The notes under the pieces were generated by a model. The model was not told the origin of the DNA. It searched no databases and worked only from the letters and a program-made list of their open reading frames with translations. Of a stretch of DNA of 64,000 bases, positions 13,430 through 28,518 are shown in pieces (the first letter of the stretch is position 1; each line of letters begins with the position of its first letter). The stretch comes from Apostichopus japonicus (taxonomy: Eukaryota; Echinodermata; Holothuroidea; Aspidochirotida; Stichopodidae), in the NCBI RefSeq assembly GCF_037975245.1, contig NC_092571.1, forward strand, positions 8,966,501-9,030,500, written 5' to 3'. The position numbers were made by a program, and so were the translations under genes.

Positions 13430-16400
13430 GATCGGTACCGCACATTCGATTGATCGGTATCGAACATTCGTTTGATCGGTACCGCACATTTGATTGATCG
13501 GTACCGCACATTCGATTGATCGGTACCGCACATTCGATTCATCGGTACCGCACATTCGATTGATCGGAACCGCACATTCGATTCATCGGTTCGGTACCGA
13601 ACATTCGATTATCGGTACCGCACATTCGATTGATCGGTACCGCACATTCGTTTGATCGGTACCGCACATTCGATTGATCGGTACCGCACATTCGATTGAT
13701 CGGTACCGAACATTCGATTGATCGGTACCGAACATTCGATTGATCAATACCGCACATTCGATTGATCGGTAACGAATATTCGAATGATCGGTACCGCACA
13801 TTCGATTGATCGGTAACGAACATTCGATTGATCGGTACCGCACATTCGATTGATCAATACCGCACATTCGATTGATCGGAACCGCACATTCGATTCATCG
13901 GTACGGTACAGAACATTCGATTGATCGGTACCGAACATTCGATTGATCTGTACCGCACAATCGATTGATCGGTACCGAACATTCGATTGATGGGTACCGA
14001 ATATTCTATTGATCGGTACCGCACATTTGATTGATCGATCGGTACCGCACATTCGATTGATCGGTACCGAACATTCGATTGATCGGTACCGAACATTCGA
14101 TTGATCAATACCGCACATTCGATTGATCGGTAACGAATATTCGAATGATCGGTACCGCACATTCGATTGATCGGTACCGCACATTCGATTGATCGGTACC
14201 GCACATTCGATTCATCGGTACCGCACATTCGATTGATCGGAACCGCACATTCGATTCATCGGTACGGTACCGAACATTCGATTATCGGTACCGCACATTC
14301 GATTGATCGGTACCGCACATTCGATTGATCGGTACCGCACATTCGATTGATCGGTACCGCACATTCGATTGATCGGTACCGAACATTCGATTGATCGGTA
14401 CCGAACATTCGATTGATCAATACCGCACATTCGATTGATCGGTAACGAATATTCGAATGATCGGTACCGCACATTTGATTGATCAGTAACGAACATTCGA
14501 TTGATCGGTACCGCACATTCGATTGATCAATACCGAATATTCGATTGATCGGTACAGCACATTCGATTCATCGGTATCGAACATTCGATTAATCGGTACA
14601 GCACATTCGATTGATCGGTACCGCACATTCGATTGATCGGTACGGTATCGAACATTCGATTGTTCGGTATCGCACATTAGTTGATCGGTACCGCACATTC
14701 GATTGATCGGTACCGCACATTCGATTGATCGGTACCGCACATTCGATTGATCGGTACCGCACATTCGATTGATCGGTACCGCACATTCGATTGATCGGTA
14801 CCGAACATTCGATTGTTCGTTACCGCACATTCGATTGATCGGTATCGAACATTCGATTGATCGGTACCTCACATTCGATTGATCGGTACCGCACATTCGA
14901 TTAATCGGTACCGCACATTCGATTGATCGGTACCGCACATTCGATTGATCGGTACCGCACATTCGATTGATCGGTACCGCACATTCGATTGATCGGTACC
15001 GAACATTCGTTTGATCGGTACGGAACATTCGATTGATCAATACCTCACATTCGATTGATCGGTAACGAATATTCGAATGATCGGTACCGCACATTCGATT
15101 GATCGGTAACGAACATTCGATTGATCGGTACCGCACATTCGATTGATCAATACCGCACATTCGATTGATCGGAACCGCACATTCGATTCATCGGTACGGT
15201 ACAGAACATTCGATTGATCGGTACCGAACATTCGATTGATCTGTACCGCACAATCGATTGATCGGTACCGAACATTCGATTGATGGGTACCGAATATTCT
15301 ATTGATCGGTACCGCACATTTGATTGATCAATACCGAATATTCGATTGATCGGTACAGCACATTCGATTCATCGGTATCGAACATTCGATTAATCGGTAC
15401 AGCACATTCGATTGATCGGTACCGCACATTCGATTGATCGGTACGGTATCGAACATTCGATTGTTCGGTATCGCACATTAGTTGATCGGTACCGCACATT
15501 CGATTGATCGGTACCGCACATTCGATTGATCGGTACCGCACATTCGATTGATCGGTACCGCACATTCGATTGATCGGTACCGCACATTCGATTGATCGGT
15601 ACCGAACATTCGATTGTTCGTTACCGCACATTCGATTGATCGGTATCGAACATTCGATTGATCGGTACCTCACATTCGATTGATCGGTACCGCACATTCG
15701 ATTAATCGGTACCGCACATTCGATTGATCAATACCGCACATTCGATTGATCGGTAACGAATATTCGAATGATCGGTACCGCACATTCGATTGATCGGTAC
15801 CGCACATTCGATTCATCGGTACGGTACCGAACATTCGATTATCGGTACCGCACATTCGATTGATCGGTACCGCACATTCGATTGATCGGTACCGCACATT
15901 CGATTGATCGGTACCGCACATTCGATTGATCGGTACCGAACATTCGTTTGATCGGTACGGAACATTCGATTGATCAATACCTCACATTCGATTGATCGGT
16001 AACGAATATTCGAATGATCGGTACCGCACATTCGATTGATCGGTAACGAACATTCGATTGATCGGTACCGCACATTCGATTGATCAATACCGCACATTCG
16101 ATTGATCGGAACCGCACATTCGATTCATCGGTACGGTACAGAACATTCGATTGATCGGTACCGAACATTCGATTGATCTGTACCGCACAATCGATTGATC
16201 GGTACCGCACATTCGATTGATGGGTACCGAATATTCTATTGATCGGTACCGCACATTCGATTGATCGATCGGTACCGCACATTCGATTGATCGGTACCGA
16301 ACATTCGATTGATCGGTACCGAACATTCGATTGATCGGTAACGAATATTCGAATGATCGGTACCGCACATTCGATTGATCGGTAACGAACATTCGATTGA

Positions 16401-19400
16401 TCGGTACCGCACATTCGATTGATCAATACCGCACATTCGATTGATCGGAACCGCACATTCGATTCATCGGTACGGTACAGAACATTCGATTGATCGGTAC
16501 CGAACATTCGATTGATCTGTACCGCACAATCGATTGATCGGTACCGAACATTCGATTGATGGGTACCGAATATTCTATTGATCGGTACCGCACATTTGAT
16601 TGATCAATACCGAATATTCGATTGATCGGTACAGCACATTCGATTCATCGGTATCGAACATTCGATTAATCGGTACAGCACATTCGATTGATCGGTACCG
16701 CACATTCGATTGATCGGTACGGTATCGAACATTCGATTGTTCGGTATCGCACATTAGTTGATCGGTACCGCACATTCGATTGATCGGTACCGCACATTCG
16801 ATTGATCGGTACCGCACATTCGATTGATCGGTACCGCACATTCGATTGATCGGTACCGCACATTCGATTGATCGGTACCGAACATTCGATTGTTCGTTAC
16901 CGCACATTCGATTGATCGGTATCGAACATTCGATTGATCGGTACCTCACATTCGATTGATCGGTACCGCACATTCGATTAATCGGTACCGCACATTCGAT
17001 TGATCAATACCGCACATTCGATTGATCGGTAACGAATATTCGAATGATCGGTACCGCACATTCGATTGATCGGTACCGCACATTCGATTCATCGGTACGG
17101 TACCGAACATTCGATTATCGGTACCGCACATTCGATTGATCGGTACCGCACAATCGATTGATCGGTACCGCACATTCGATTGATCGGTACCGCACATTCG
17201 ATTGATCGGTACCGAACATTCGTTTGATCGGTACGGAACATTCGATTGATCAATACCTCACATTCGATTGATCGGTAACGAATATTCGAATGATCGGTAC
17301 CGCACATTCGATTGATCGGTAACGAACATTCGATTGATCGGTACCGCACATTCGATTGATCAATACCGCACATTCGATTGATCGGAACCGCACATTCGAT
17401 TCATCGGTACGGTACAGAACATTCGATTGATCGGTACCGAACATTCGATTGATCTGTACCGCACAATCGATTGATCGGTACCGAACATTCGATTGATGGG
17501 TACCGAATATTCTATTGATCGGTACCGCACATTTGATTGATCGATCGGTACCGCACATTCGATTGATCGGTACCGAACATTCGATTGATCGGTACCGAAC
17601 ATTCGATTGATCAATACCGCACATTCGATTGATCGGTAACGAATATTCGAATGATCGGTACCGCACATTCGATTGATCGGTACCGCACATTCGATTGATC
17701 GGTACCGCACATTCGATTCATCGGTACCGCACATTCGATTGATTGGAACCGCACATTCGATTCATCGGTACGGTACCGAACATTCGATTATCGGTACCGC
17801 ACATTCGATTGATCGGTACCGCACATTCGATTGATCGGTACCGCACATTCGATTGATCGGTACCGCACATTCGATTGATCGGTACCGAACATTCGATTGA
17901 TCGGTACCGAACATTCGATTGATCAATACCGCACATTCGATTGATCGGTAACGAATATTCGAATGATCGGTACCGCACATTCGATTGATCGGTAACGAAC
18001 ATTCGATTGATCGGTACCGCACATTCGATTGATCAATACCGAATATTCGATTGATCGGTACAGCACATTCGATTCATCGGTATCGAACATTCGATTAATC
18101 GGTACAGCACATTCGATTGATCGGTACCGCACACTCGATTGATCGGTACGGTATCGAACATTCGATTGTTCGGTATCGCACATTAGTTGATCGGTACCGC
18201 ACATTCGATTGATCGGTACCGCACATTCGATTGATCGGTACCGCACATTCGATTGATCGGTACCGCACATTCGATTGATCGGTACCGCACATTCGATTGA
18301 TCGGTACCGAACATTCGATTGTTCGTTACCGCACATTCGATTGATCGGTATCGAACATTCGATTGATCGGTACCTCACATTCGATTGATCGGTACCGCAC
18401 ATTCGATTAATCGGTACCGCACATTCGATTGATCAATACCGCACATTCGATTGATCGGTAACGAATATTCGAATGATCGGTACCGCACATTCGATTGATC
18501 GGTACCGCACATTCGATTCATCGGTACGGTACCGAACATTCGATTATCGGTACCGCACATTCGATTGATCGGTACCGCACATTCGATTGATCGGTACCGA
18601 ACATTCGTTTGATCGGTACGGAACATTCGATTGATCAATACCTCACATTCGATTGATCGGTAACGAATATTCGAATGATCGGTACCGCACATTCGATTGA
18701 TCGGTAACGAACATTCGATTGATCGTTACCGCACATTCGATTGATCAATACCGCATATTCGATTGATCGGTACCGCACATTCGATTGATCGGTATCGAAC
18801 ATTCGATTGATCGGTACAGCACATTCGATTGATCGGTACCGCACATTCGATTGATCGGTACGGTATCGAACATTCGACTGTTCGGTATCGCACATTAGTT
18901 GATCGGTACCGCACATTCGATTGATCGGTACCGCACATTCGATTGATCGGTACCGCACATTCGATTGATCGGTACCGCACATTCGATTCATCAGTACCGC
19001 ACATTCGATTGATCGGTACCTCACATTCGATTGTTCGTTACCGCACATTCGATTGATCGGTATCGAACATTCGATTGATCGGTACCGCACATTCGATTGA
19101 TCGGTACCTCACATTCGATTGATCGGTACCGCACATTCGATTAATCGGTACCGCACATTCGATTGATCGGTACCGAACATTCGATTGATCGGAACCGCAC
19201 ATTCGATTCATCGGTACGGTACCGAACATTCGATTGATCGGTACCGAACATTCGATTGATCGGTACCGCACCAACGATTAATCGGTACCGCACATTCGAT
19301 TGATCGGTACCGAACATTCGATTGATCAGAACCGCACATTCGATTCATCGGTACCGCACAATCGATTGATCGGTACCGAACATTCGATTGATGGGTACCG

Positions 19401-19477
19401 AATATTCTATTGATCGGTACCGCACATTCGATTGATCGGTACCGCACATTCGATTGATCGGTACCGAACATTCGATT
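13430..19477 (+). repeat. Type II block, copy a (6,048 bp)
   Basis: This is followed by a second copy at a 6,048-bp offset: CGTTTGATCGG at 13,469 and 19,517, CGGTTCGGTACC at 13,587 and 19,635. From about 15.0 kb the offset becomes 6,184, because this copy lacks 136 bp (six monomers plus one +5/-1 lesion) present in the others. It is rich in GGTACGGTACAG, GATCGATCGG, TTAGTTGATCGG and CGTTTGATCGG monomers. The last part, from about 18,690, is offset by 5,762. Confidence 0.88.
15974..17249 (+). repeat. 1,276-bp higher-order unit inside type II copy a
   Basis: The sequence after 17,250 repeats that after 15,974. Length lesions seen inside are GGTACGGTACAG twice (+5 each), GATCGATCGG (+4), GGTACGGTATCG (+5) with TTAGTTG (-1), and GGTACGGTACC (+5) with GATTATCGG (-1). 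They sum to +22, so the unit is 57 monomers plus lesions, and the even multiple of 22 is accidental. Confidence 0.82.
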
Positions 19478-22400
19478 GATCGGTACCGCACATTCGATTG
19501 ATCGGTATCGAACATTCGTTTGATCGGTACCGCACATTTGATTGATCGGTACCGCACATTCGATTGATCGGTACCGCACATTCGATTCATCGGTACCGCA
19601 CATTCGATTGATCGGAACCGCACATTCGATTCATCGGTTCGGTACCGAACATTCGATTATCGGTACCGCACATTCGATTGATCGGTACCGCACATTCGTT
19701 TGATCGGTACCGCACATTCGATTGATCGGTACCGCACATTCGATTGATCGGTACCGAACATTCGATTGATCGGTACCGAACATTCGATTGATCAATACCG
19801 CACATTCGATTGATCGGTAACGAATATTCGAATGATCGGTACCGCACATTCGATTGATCGGTAACGAACATTCGATTGATCGGTACCGCACATTCGATTG
19901 ATCAATACCGCACATTCGATTGATCGGAACCGCACATTCGATTCATCGGTACGGTACAGAACATTCGATTGATCGGTACCGAACATTCGATTGATCTGTA
20001 CCGCACAATCGATTGATCGGTACCGAACATTCGATTGATGGGTACCGAATATTCTATTGATCGGTACCGCACATTTGATTGATCTATCGGTACCGCACAT
20101 TCGATTGATCGGTACCGAACATTCGATTGATCGGTACCGAACATTCGATTGATCAATACCGCACATTCGATTGATCGGTAACGAATATTCGAATGATCGG
20201 TACCGCACATTCGATTGATCGGTACCGCACATTCGATTGATCGGTACCGCACATTCGATTCATCGGTACCGCACATTCGATTGATCGGAACCGCACATTC
20301 GATTCATCGGTACGGTACCGAACATTCGATTATCGGTACCGCACATTCGATTGATCGGTACCGCACATTCGATTGATCGGTACCGCACATTCGATTGATC
20401 GGTACCGCACATTCGATTGATCGGTACCGAACATTCGATTGATCGGTACCGAACATTCGATTGATCAATACCGCACATTCGATTGATCGGTAACGAATAT
20501 TCGAATGATCGGTACCGCACATTTGATTGATCAGTAACGAACATTCGATTGATCGGTACCGCACATTCGATTGATCAATACCGAATATTCGATTGATCGG
20601 TACAGCACATTCGATTCATCGGTATCGAACATTCGATTAATCGGTACAGCACATTCGATTGATCGGTACCGCACATTCGATTGATCGGTACGGTATCGAA
20701 CATTCGATTGTTCGGTATCGCACATTAGTTGATCGGTACCGCACATTCGATTGATCGGTACCGCACATTCGATTGATCGGTACCGCACATTCGATTGATC
20801 GGTACCGCACATTCGATTGATCGGTACCGCACATTCGATTGATCGGTACCGAACATTCGATTGTTCGTTACCGCACATTCGATTGATCGGTATCGAACAT
20901 TCGATTGATCGGTACCTCACATTCGATTGATCGGTACCGCACATTCGATTAATCGGTACCGCACATTCGATTGATCAATACCGCACATTCGATTGATCGG
21001 TAACGAATATTCGAATGATCGGTACCGCACATTCGATTGATCGGTACCGCACATTCGATTCATCGGTACGGTACCGAACATTCGATTATCGGTACCGCAC
21101 ATTCGATTGATCGGTACCGCACATTCGATTGATCGGTACCGCACATTCGATTGATCGGTACCGCACATTCGATTGATCGGTACCGAACATTCGTTTGATC
21201 GGTACGGAACATTCGATTGATCAATACCTCACATTCGATTGATCGGTAACGAATATTCGAATGATCGGTACCGCACATTCGATTGATCGGTAACGAACAT
21301 TCGATTGATCGGTACCGCACATTCGATTGATCAATACCGCACATTCGATTGATCGGAACCGCACATTCGATTCATCGGTACGGTACAGAACATTCGATTG
21401 ATCGGTACCGAACATTCGATTGATCTGTACCGCACAATCGATTGATCGGTACCGAACATTCGATTGATGGGTACCGAATATTCTATTGATCGGTACCGCA
21501 CATTTGATTGATCAATACCGAATATTCGATTGATCGGTACAGCACATTCGATTCATCGGTATCGAACATTCGATTAATCGGTACAGCACATTCGATTGAT
21601 CGGTACCGCACATTCGATTGATCGGTACGGTATCGAACATTCGATTGATCGGTATCGCACATTAGTTGATCGGTACCGCACATTCGATTGATCGGTACCG
21701 CACATTCGATTGATCGGTACCGCACATTCGATTGATCGGTACCGCACATTCGATTGATCGGTACCGCACATTCGATTGATCGGTACCGAACATTCGATTG
21801 TTCGTTACCGCACATTCGATTGATCGGTATCGAACATTCGATTGATCGGTACCTCACATTCGATTGATCGGTACCGCACATTCGATTAATCGGTACCGCA
21901 CATTCGATTGATCAATACCGCACATTCGATTGATCGGTAACGAATATTCGAATGATCGGTACCGCACATTCGATTGATCGGTACCGCACATTCGATTCAT
22001 CGGTACGGTACCGAACATTCGATTATCGGTACCGCACATTCGATTGATCGGTACCGCACATTCGATTGATCGGTACCGCACATTCGATTGATCGGTACCG
22101 CACATTCGATTGATCGGTACCGAACATTCGTTTGATCGGTACGGAACATTCGATTGATCAATACCTCACATTCGATTGATCGGTAACGAATATTCGAATG
22201 ATCGGTACCGCACATTCGATTGATCGGTAACGAACATTCGATTGATCGGTACCGCACATTCGATTGATCAATACCGCACATTCGATTGATCGGAACCGCA
22301 CATTCGATTCATCGGTACGGTACAGAACATTCGATTGATCGGTACCGAACATTCGATTGATCTGTACCGCACAATCGATTGATCGGTACCGCACATTCGA

Positions 22401-25240
22401 TTGATGGGTACCGAATATTCTATTGATCGGTACCGCACATTCGATTGATCGATCGGTACCGCACATTCGATTGATCGGTACCGAACATTCGATTGATCGG
22501 TACCGAACATTCGATTGATCGGTAACGAATATTCGAATGATCGGTACCGCACATTCGATTGATCGGTAACGAACATTCGATTGATCGGTACCGCACATTC
22601 GATTGATCAATACCGCACATTCGATTGATCGGAACCGTACATTCGATTCATCGGTACGGTACAGAACATTCGATTGATCGGTACCGAACATTCGATTGAT
22701 CTGTACCGCACAATCGATTGATCGGTACCGAACATTCGATTGATGGGTACCGAATATTCTATTGATCGGTACCGCACATTTGATTGATCAATACCGAATA
22801 TTCGATTGATCGGTACAGCACATTCGATTCATCGGTATCGAACATTCGATTAATCGGTAGAGCACATTCGATTGATCGGTACCGCACATTCGATTGATCG
22901 GTACGGTATCGAACATTCGATTGTTCGGTATCGCACATTAGTTGATCGGTACCGCACATTCGATTGATCGGTACCGCACATTCGATTGATCGGTACCGCA
23001 CATTCGATTGATCGGTACCGCACATTCGATTGATCGGTACCGCACATTCGATTGATCGGTACCGAACATTCGATTGTTCGTTACCGCACATTCGATTGAT
23101 CGGTATCGAACATTCGATTGATCGGTACCTCACATTCGATTGATCGGTACCGCACATTCGATTAATCGGTACCGCACATTCGATTGATCAATACCGCACA
23201 TTCGATTGATCGGTAACGAATATTCGAATGATCGGTACCGCACATTCGATTGATCGGTACCGCACATTCGATTCATCGGTACGGTACCGAACATTCGATT
23301 ATCGGTACCGCACATTCGATTGATCGGTACCGCACATTCGATTGATCGGTACCGCACATTCGATTGATCGGTACCGCACATTCGATTGATCGGTACCGAA
23401 CATTCGTTTGATCGGTACGGAACATTCGATTGATCAATACCTCACATTCGATTGATCGGTAACGAATATTCGAATGATCGGTACCGCACATTCGATTGAT
23501 CGGTAACGAACATTCGATTGATCGGTACCGCACATTCGATTGATCAATACCGCACATTCGATTGATCGGAACCGCACATTCGATTCATCGGTACGGTACA
23601 GAACATTCGATTGATCGGTACCGAACATTCGATTGATCTGTACCGCACAATCGATTGATCGGTACCGAACATTCGATTGATGGGTACCGAATATTCTATT
23701 GATCGGTACCGCACATTTGATTGATCGATCGGTACCGCACATTCGATTGATCGGTACCGAACATTCGATTGATCGGTACCGAACATTCGATTGATCAATA
23801 CCGCACATTCGATTGATCGGTAACGAATATTCGAATGATCGGTACCGCACATTCGATTGATCGGTACCGCACATTCGATTGATCGGTACCGCACATTCGA
23901 TTCATCGGTACCGCACATTCGATTGATTGGAACCGCACATTCGATTCATCGGTACGGTACCGAACATTCGATTATCGGTACCGCACATTCGATTGATCGG
24001 TACAGCACATTCGATTGATCGGTACCGCACATTCGATTGATCGGTACCGCACATTCGATTGATCGGTACCGAACATTCGATTGATCGGTACCGAACATTC
24101 GATTGATCAATACCGCACATTCGATTGATCGGTAACGAATATTCGAATGATCGGTACCGCACATTCGATTGATCGGTAACGAACATTCGATTGATCGGTA
24201 CCGCACATTCGATTGATCAATACCGAATATTCGATTGATCGGTACAGCACATTCGATTCATCGGTATCGAACATTCGATTAATCGGTACAGCACATTCGA
24301 TTGATCGGTACCGCACACTCGATTGATCGGTACGGTATCGAACATTCGATTGTTCGGTATCGCACATTAGTTGATCGGTACCGCACATTCGATTGATCGG
24401 TACCGCACATTCGATTGATCGGTACCGCACATTCGATTGATCGGTACCGCACATTCGATTGATCGGTACCGCACATTCGATTGATCGGTACCGAACATTC
24501 GATTGTTCGTTACCGCACATTCGATTGATCGGTATCGAACATTCGATTGATCGGTACCTCACATTCGATTGATCGGTACCGCACATTCGATTAATCGGTA
24601 CCGCACATTCGATTGATCAATACCGCACATTCGATTGATCGGTAACGAATATTCGAATGATCGGTACCGCACATTCGATTGATCGGTACCGCACATTCGA
24701 TTCATCGGTACGGTACCGAACATTCGATTATCGGTACCGCACATTCGATTGATCGGTACCGCACATTCGATTGATCGGTACCTCACATTCGATTGTTCGT
24801 TACCGCACATTCGATTGATCGGTATCGAACATTCGATTGATCGGTACCGCACATTCGATTGATCGGTACCTCACATTCGATTGATCGGTACCGCACATTC
24901 GATTAATCGGTACCGCACATTCGATTGATCGGTACCGAACATTCGATTGATCGGAACCGCACATTCGATTCATCGGTACGGTACCGAACATTCGATTGAT
25001 CGGTACCGAACATTCGATTGATCGGTACCGCACCAACGATTAATCGGTACCGCACATTCGATTGATCGGTACCGAACATTCGATTGATCAGAACCGCACA
25101 TTCGATTCATCGGTACCGCACAATCGATTGATCGGTACCGAACATTCGATTGATGGGTACCGAATATTCTATTGATCGGTACCGCACATTCGATTGATCG
25201 GTACCGCACATTCGATTGATCGGTACCGAACATTCGATTG
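19478..25240 (+). repeat. Type II block, copy b
   Basis: Near-identical copy of 13,430-19,477. A private change is GATCTATCGG at 20,081, where copies a (14,033) and c (37,048) have GATCGATCGG. Copies a and b share GATTGATCAGTAACG (about 14,479 and 20,527), while copy c has GATTGATCGGTAACG there. Confidence 0.88.
22158..23433 (+). repeat. 1,276-bp higher-order unit inside type II copy b
   Basis: This is the counterpart of 15,974-17,249 at offset 6,184. The third type II block goes straight from the equivalent of 22,158 to the equivalent of 23,434, so it is missing exactly one such unit. Confidence 0.82.
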
Positions 25241-25559
25241 ATCGGTACCGAACATTCGATTGATCAATACCGCACATTCGATTGATCGGTAACGAATATT
25301 CGAATGATCGGTACCGCACATTCGATTGATCGGTACCGCACATTCGATTCATCGGTACCGCACACTCGATTCATCGGTACGGTACCGAACATTCGATTAT
25401 CGGTACCGCACATTCGATTGATCGGTACCGCACATTCGATTGATCGGTACCGCACATTCGATTGATCGGTACCGCACATTCGATTGATCGGTACCGCACA
25501 TTCGATTGATCGGTACCGCACATTCGATTGATCAATACCTCGCATTCGATTGATCGGTA
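25241..25559 (+). repeat. Junction stretch between type II and type III blocks
   Basis: The sequence continues as 22-bp monomers, including GATTCATCGG, GCACACTCGATTCATCGG and a GGTACGGTACC/GATTATCGG pair near 25,375. The same junction is seen at about 41.4-41.75 kb (offset 16,156), where part of it is duplicated. Confidence 0.7.
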
Positions 25560-28518
25560 ACGAATATTCGAATGATCGGTACCGCACATTCGATTGATCG
25601 GTAACGAACATTCGATTGATCGGTACCGCACATTCGATTGATCAATACCGCATATTCGATTGATCGGTACCGCACATTCGATTGATCGGTATCGAACATT
25701 CGATTGATCGGTACAGCACATTCGATTGTTCGGTACCGCACATTCGATTGATCGGTACGGTATCGAACATTCGATTGTTCGGTATCGCACATTAGTTGAT
25801 CGGTACCGCACATTCGATTGATCGGTACCGCACATTCGATTGATCGGTACCGCACATTCGATTCATCGGTACCGCACATTCGATTGATCGGTATCGAACA
25901 TTCGATTGTTCGTTACCGCACATTCGATTGATCGGTATCGAACATTCGATTGATCGGTACCGCACATTCGATTGATCGGTACCTCACATTCGATTGATCG
26001 GTACCGCACATTCGATTAATCGGTACCGCACATTCGATTGATCGGTACCGAACATTCGATTGATCGGAACCGCACATTCGATTCATCGGTACGGTACCGA
26101 ACATTCGATTGATCGGTACCGAACATTCTATTGATCGGTACCGCACATTCGATTGATCGGTACCGCACATTCGATTGATCGGTACCGAACATTCGATTGA
26201 TCGGTACCGAACATTCGATTGATCAATACCACACATTCGATTGATCGGTACCGCACATTCGATTGATCGGTACCGCACATTCGATTCATCGGTACCGCAC
26301 ATTCGATTGATCGGAACCGCACATTCGATTCATCGTTACGGTACCGAACATTCGATTATCGGTACCGCACATTCGATTGATCGGTACCGCACATTCGATT
26401 GATCGGTACCGAACATTCGATTGATCGGTACCGAACATTTGATTGATCGGTACCGAACATTCGATTAATCGGTACCGAACATTCGATTGATAAGTACCGA
26501 ACATTCGATTTATCGGTACCGAACTATCACTTGATCGGTAGAGAACATTCGATTGATCGGTACCGCACATTCGATTGATCGGTACCGTACATTCGATTGA
26601 TCGGTACCGAACATTCGATTGATCAATATCGCACATTCGATTGATCGGTAACGAATATTCGAATGATCGGTACCGCACATTCGATTCATAGGTACCGCAC
26701 ATTCGATTGATCGGTACCGCACATTCGATTGATCGGTACCGCACATTCGATTGATCGGAACCGCACATTCGATTCATCGGTACGGTACCGAACATTCGAT
26801 TATCGGTACCGCACATTCGATTGATCGGTACCGCACATTCGATTGATCGGTACCGCACATTCGATTGATCGGTACTGCACATTCGATTGATCGGTACCGA
26901 ACATTCGATTGATCGGTACCGAACATTCGATTGATCAATACCGCACATTCGATTGATCGGTAACGAATATTCGAATGATCGGTACCGCACATTCGATTGA
27001 TCGGTAACGAACATTCGATTGATCGGTACCGCACATTCGATTGATCAATACCGAATATTCGATTGATCGGTACCGCACATTCGATTCATCGGTATCGAAC
27101 ATTCGATTAATCGGTACAGCACATTCGATTGATCGGTACCGCACATTCGATTGATCGGTACGGTATCGAACATTCGATTGTTCGGTATCGCACATTAGTT
27201 GATCGGTACCGCACATTCGATTGATCGGTACCGCACATTCGATTGATCGGTACCGCACATTCGATTGATCGGTACCGCACATTCGATTGATCGGTACCGC
27301 ACATTCGATTGATCGGTACCGAACATTCGATTGTTCGTTACCGCACATTCGATTGATCGGTATCGAACATTCGATTGATCGGTACCGCACATTCGATTGA
27401 TCAATACCGCATATTCGATTGATCGGTACCGCACATCCGATTGATCGGTACCGCACATTCGATTAATCGGTACCGCACATTCGATTGATCAATACCGCAC
27501 ATTCGATTGATCGGTAACGAATATTCGAATGATCGGTACCGCACATTCGATTAATCGGTACCGCACATTCGATTGATCGGTACCGCACATTCGATTCATC
27601 GGTACGGTACCGAACATTCGATTATCGGTACCGCACATTCGATTGATCGGTACCGCACATTCGATTGATCGGTACCGCACATTCGATTGATCGGTACCGC
27701 ACATTCGATTGATCGGTACCGAACATTCGTTTGATCGGTACGGAACATTCGATTGATCAATACCTCACATTCGATTGATCGGTAACGAATATTCGAATGA
27801 TCGGTACTGCACATTCGATTGATCGGTAACGAACATTCGATTGATCGGTACCGCACATTCGATTGATCAATACCGCATATTCGATTGATCGGTACCGCAC
27901 ATCCGATTGATCGGTATCGAACATTCGATTGATCGGTACAGCACATTCGATTGATCGGTACCGCACATTCGATTGATCGGTACGGTATCGAACATTCGAT
28001 TGTTCGGTATCGCACATTAGTTGATCGGTACCGCACATTCGATTGATCGGTACCGCACATTCGATTGATCGGTACCGCACATTCGATTGATCGGTACCGC
28101 ACATTCGATTCATCAGTACCGCACATTCGATTGATCGGTACCGAACATTCGATTGTTCGTTACCGCACATTCGATTGATCGGTATCGAACATTCGATTGA
28201 TCGGTACCGCACATTCGATTGATCGGTACCTCACATTCGATTGATCGGTACCGCACATTCGATTAATCGGTACCGCACATTCGATTGATCGGTACCGAAC
28301 ATTCGATTGATCGGAACCGCACATTCGATTCATCGGTACGGTACCGAACATTCGATTGATCGGTACCGAACGTTCGATTGATCGGTACCGCACCAACGAT
28401 TAATCGGTACCGCACATTCGATTGATCGGTACCGAACATTCGATGATCGGTACCGAACATTCGATTGATCAATACCGCACATTCGATTGATCGGTAACGA
28501 ATATTCGAATGATCGGTA
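25560..28518 (+). repeat. Type III 2,959-bp higher-order unit, copy a
   Basis: The spacing of 2,959 bp was checked at GATCAATACCACAC (26,221 and 29,180), GAACTATCAC (26,521 and 29,480) and GGTAACGAAC (25,602 and 28,561). Features include GCACCAACGATTAATCGG near 28,393, GATTCATAGG near 26,685 and GCACATCCGATTG near 27,434. GAACTATCACTTG and TTGATAAGTACC are shared with type I blocks, so type III contains a transplanted piece of type I. Confidence 0.86.

Noticed and set aside
15974-17249. 1,276 bp being exactly 58 x 22 as evidence of a lesion-free unit
   Set aside because: The unit visibly contains several length lesions whose sum happens to be 22, so it is 57 monomers plus lesions.
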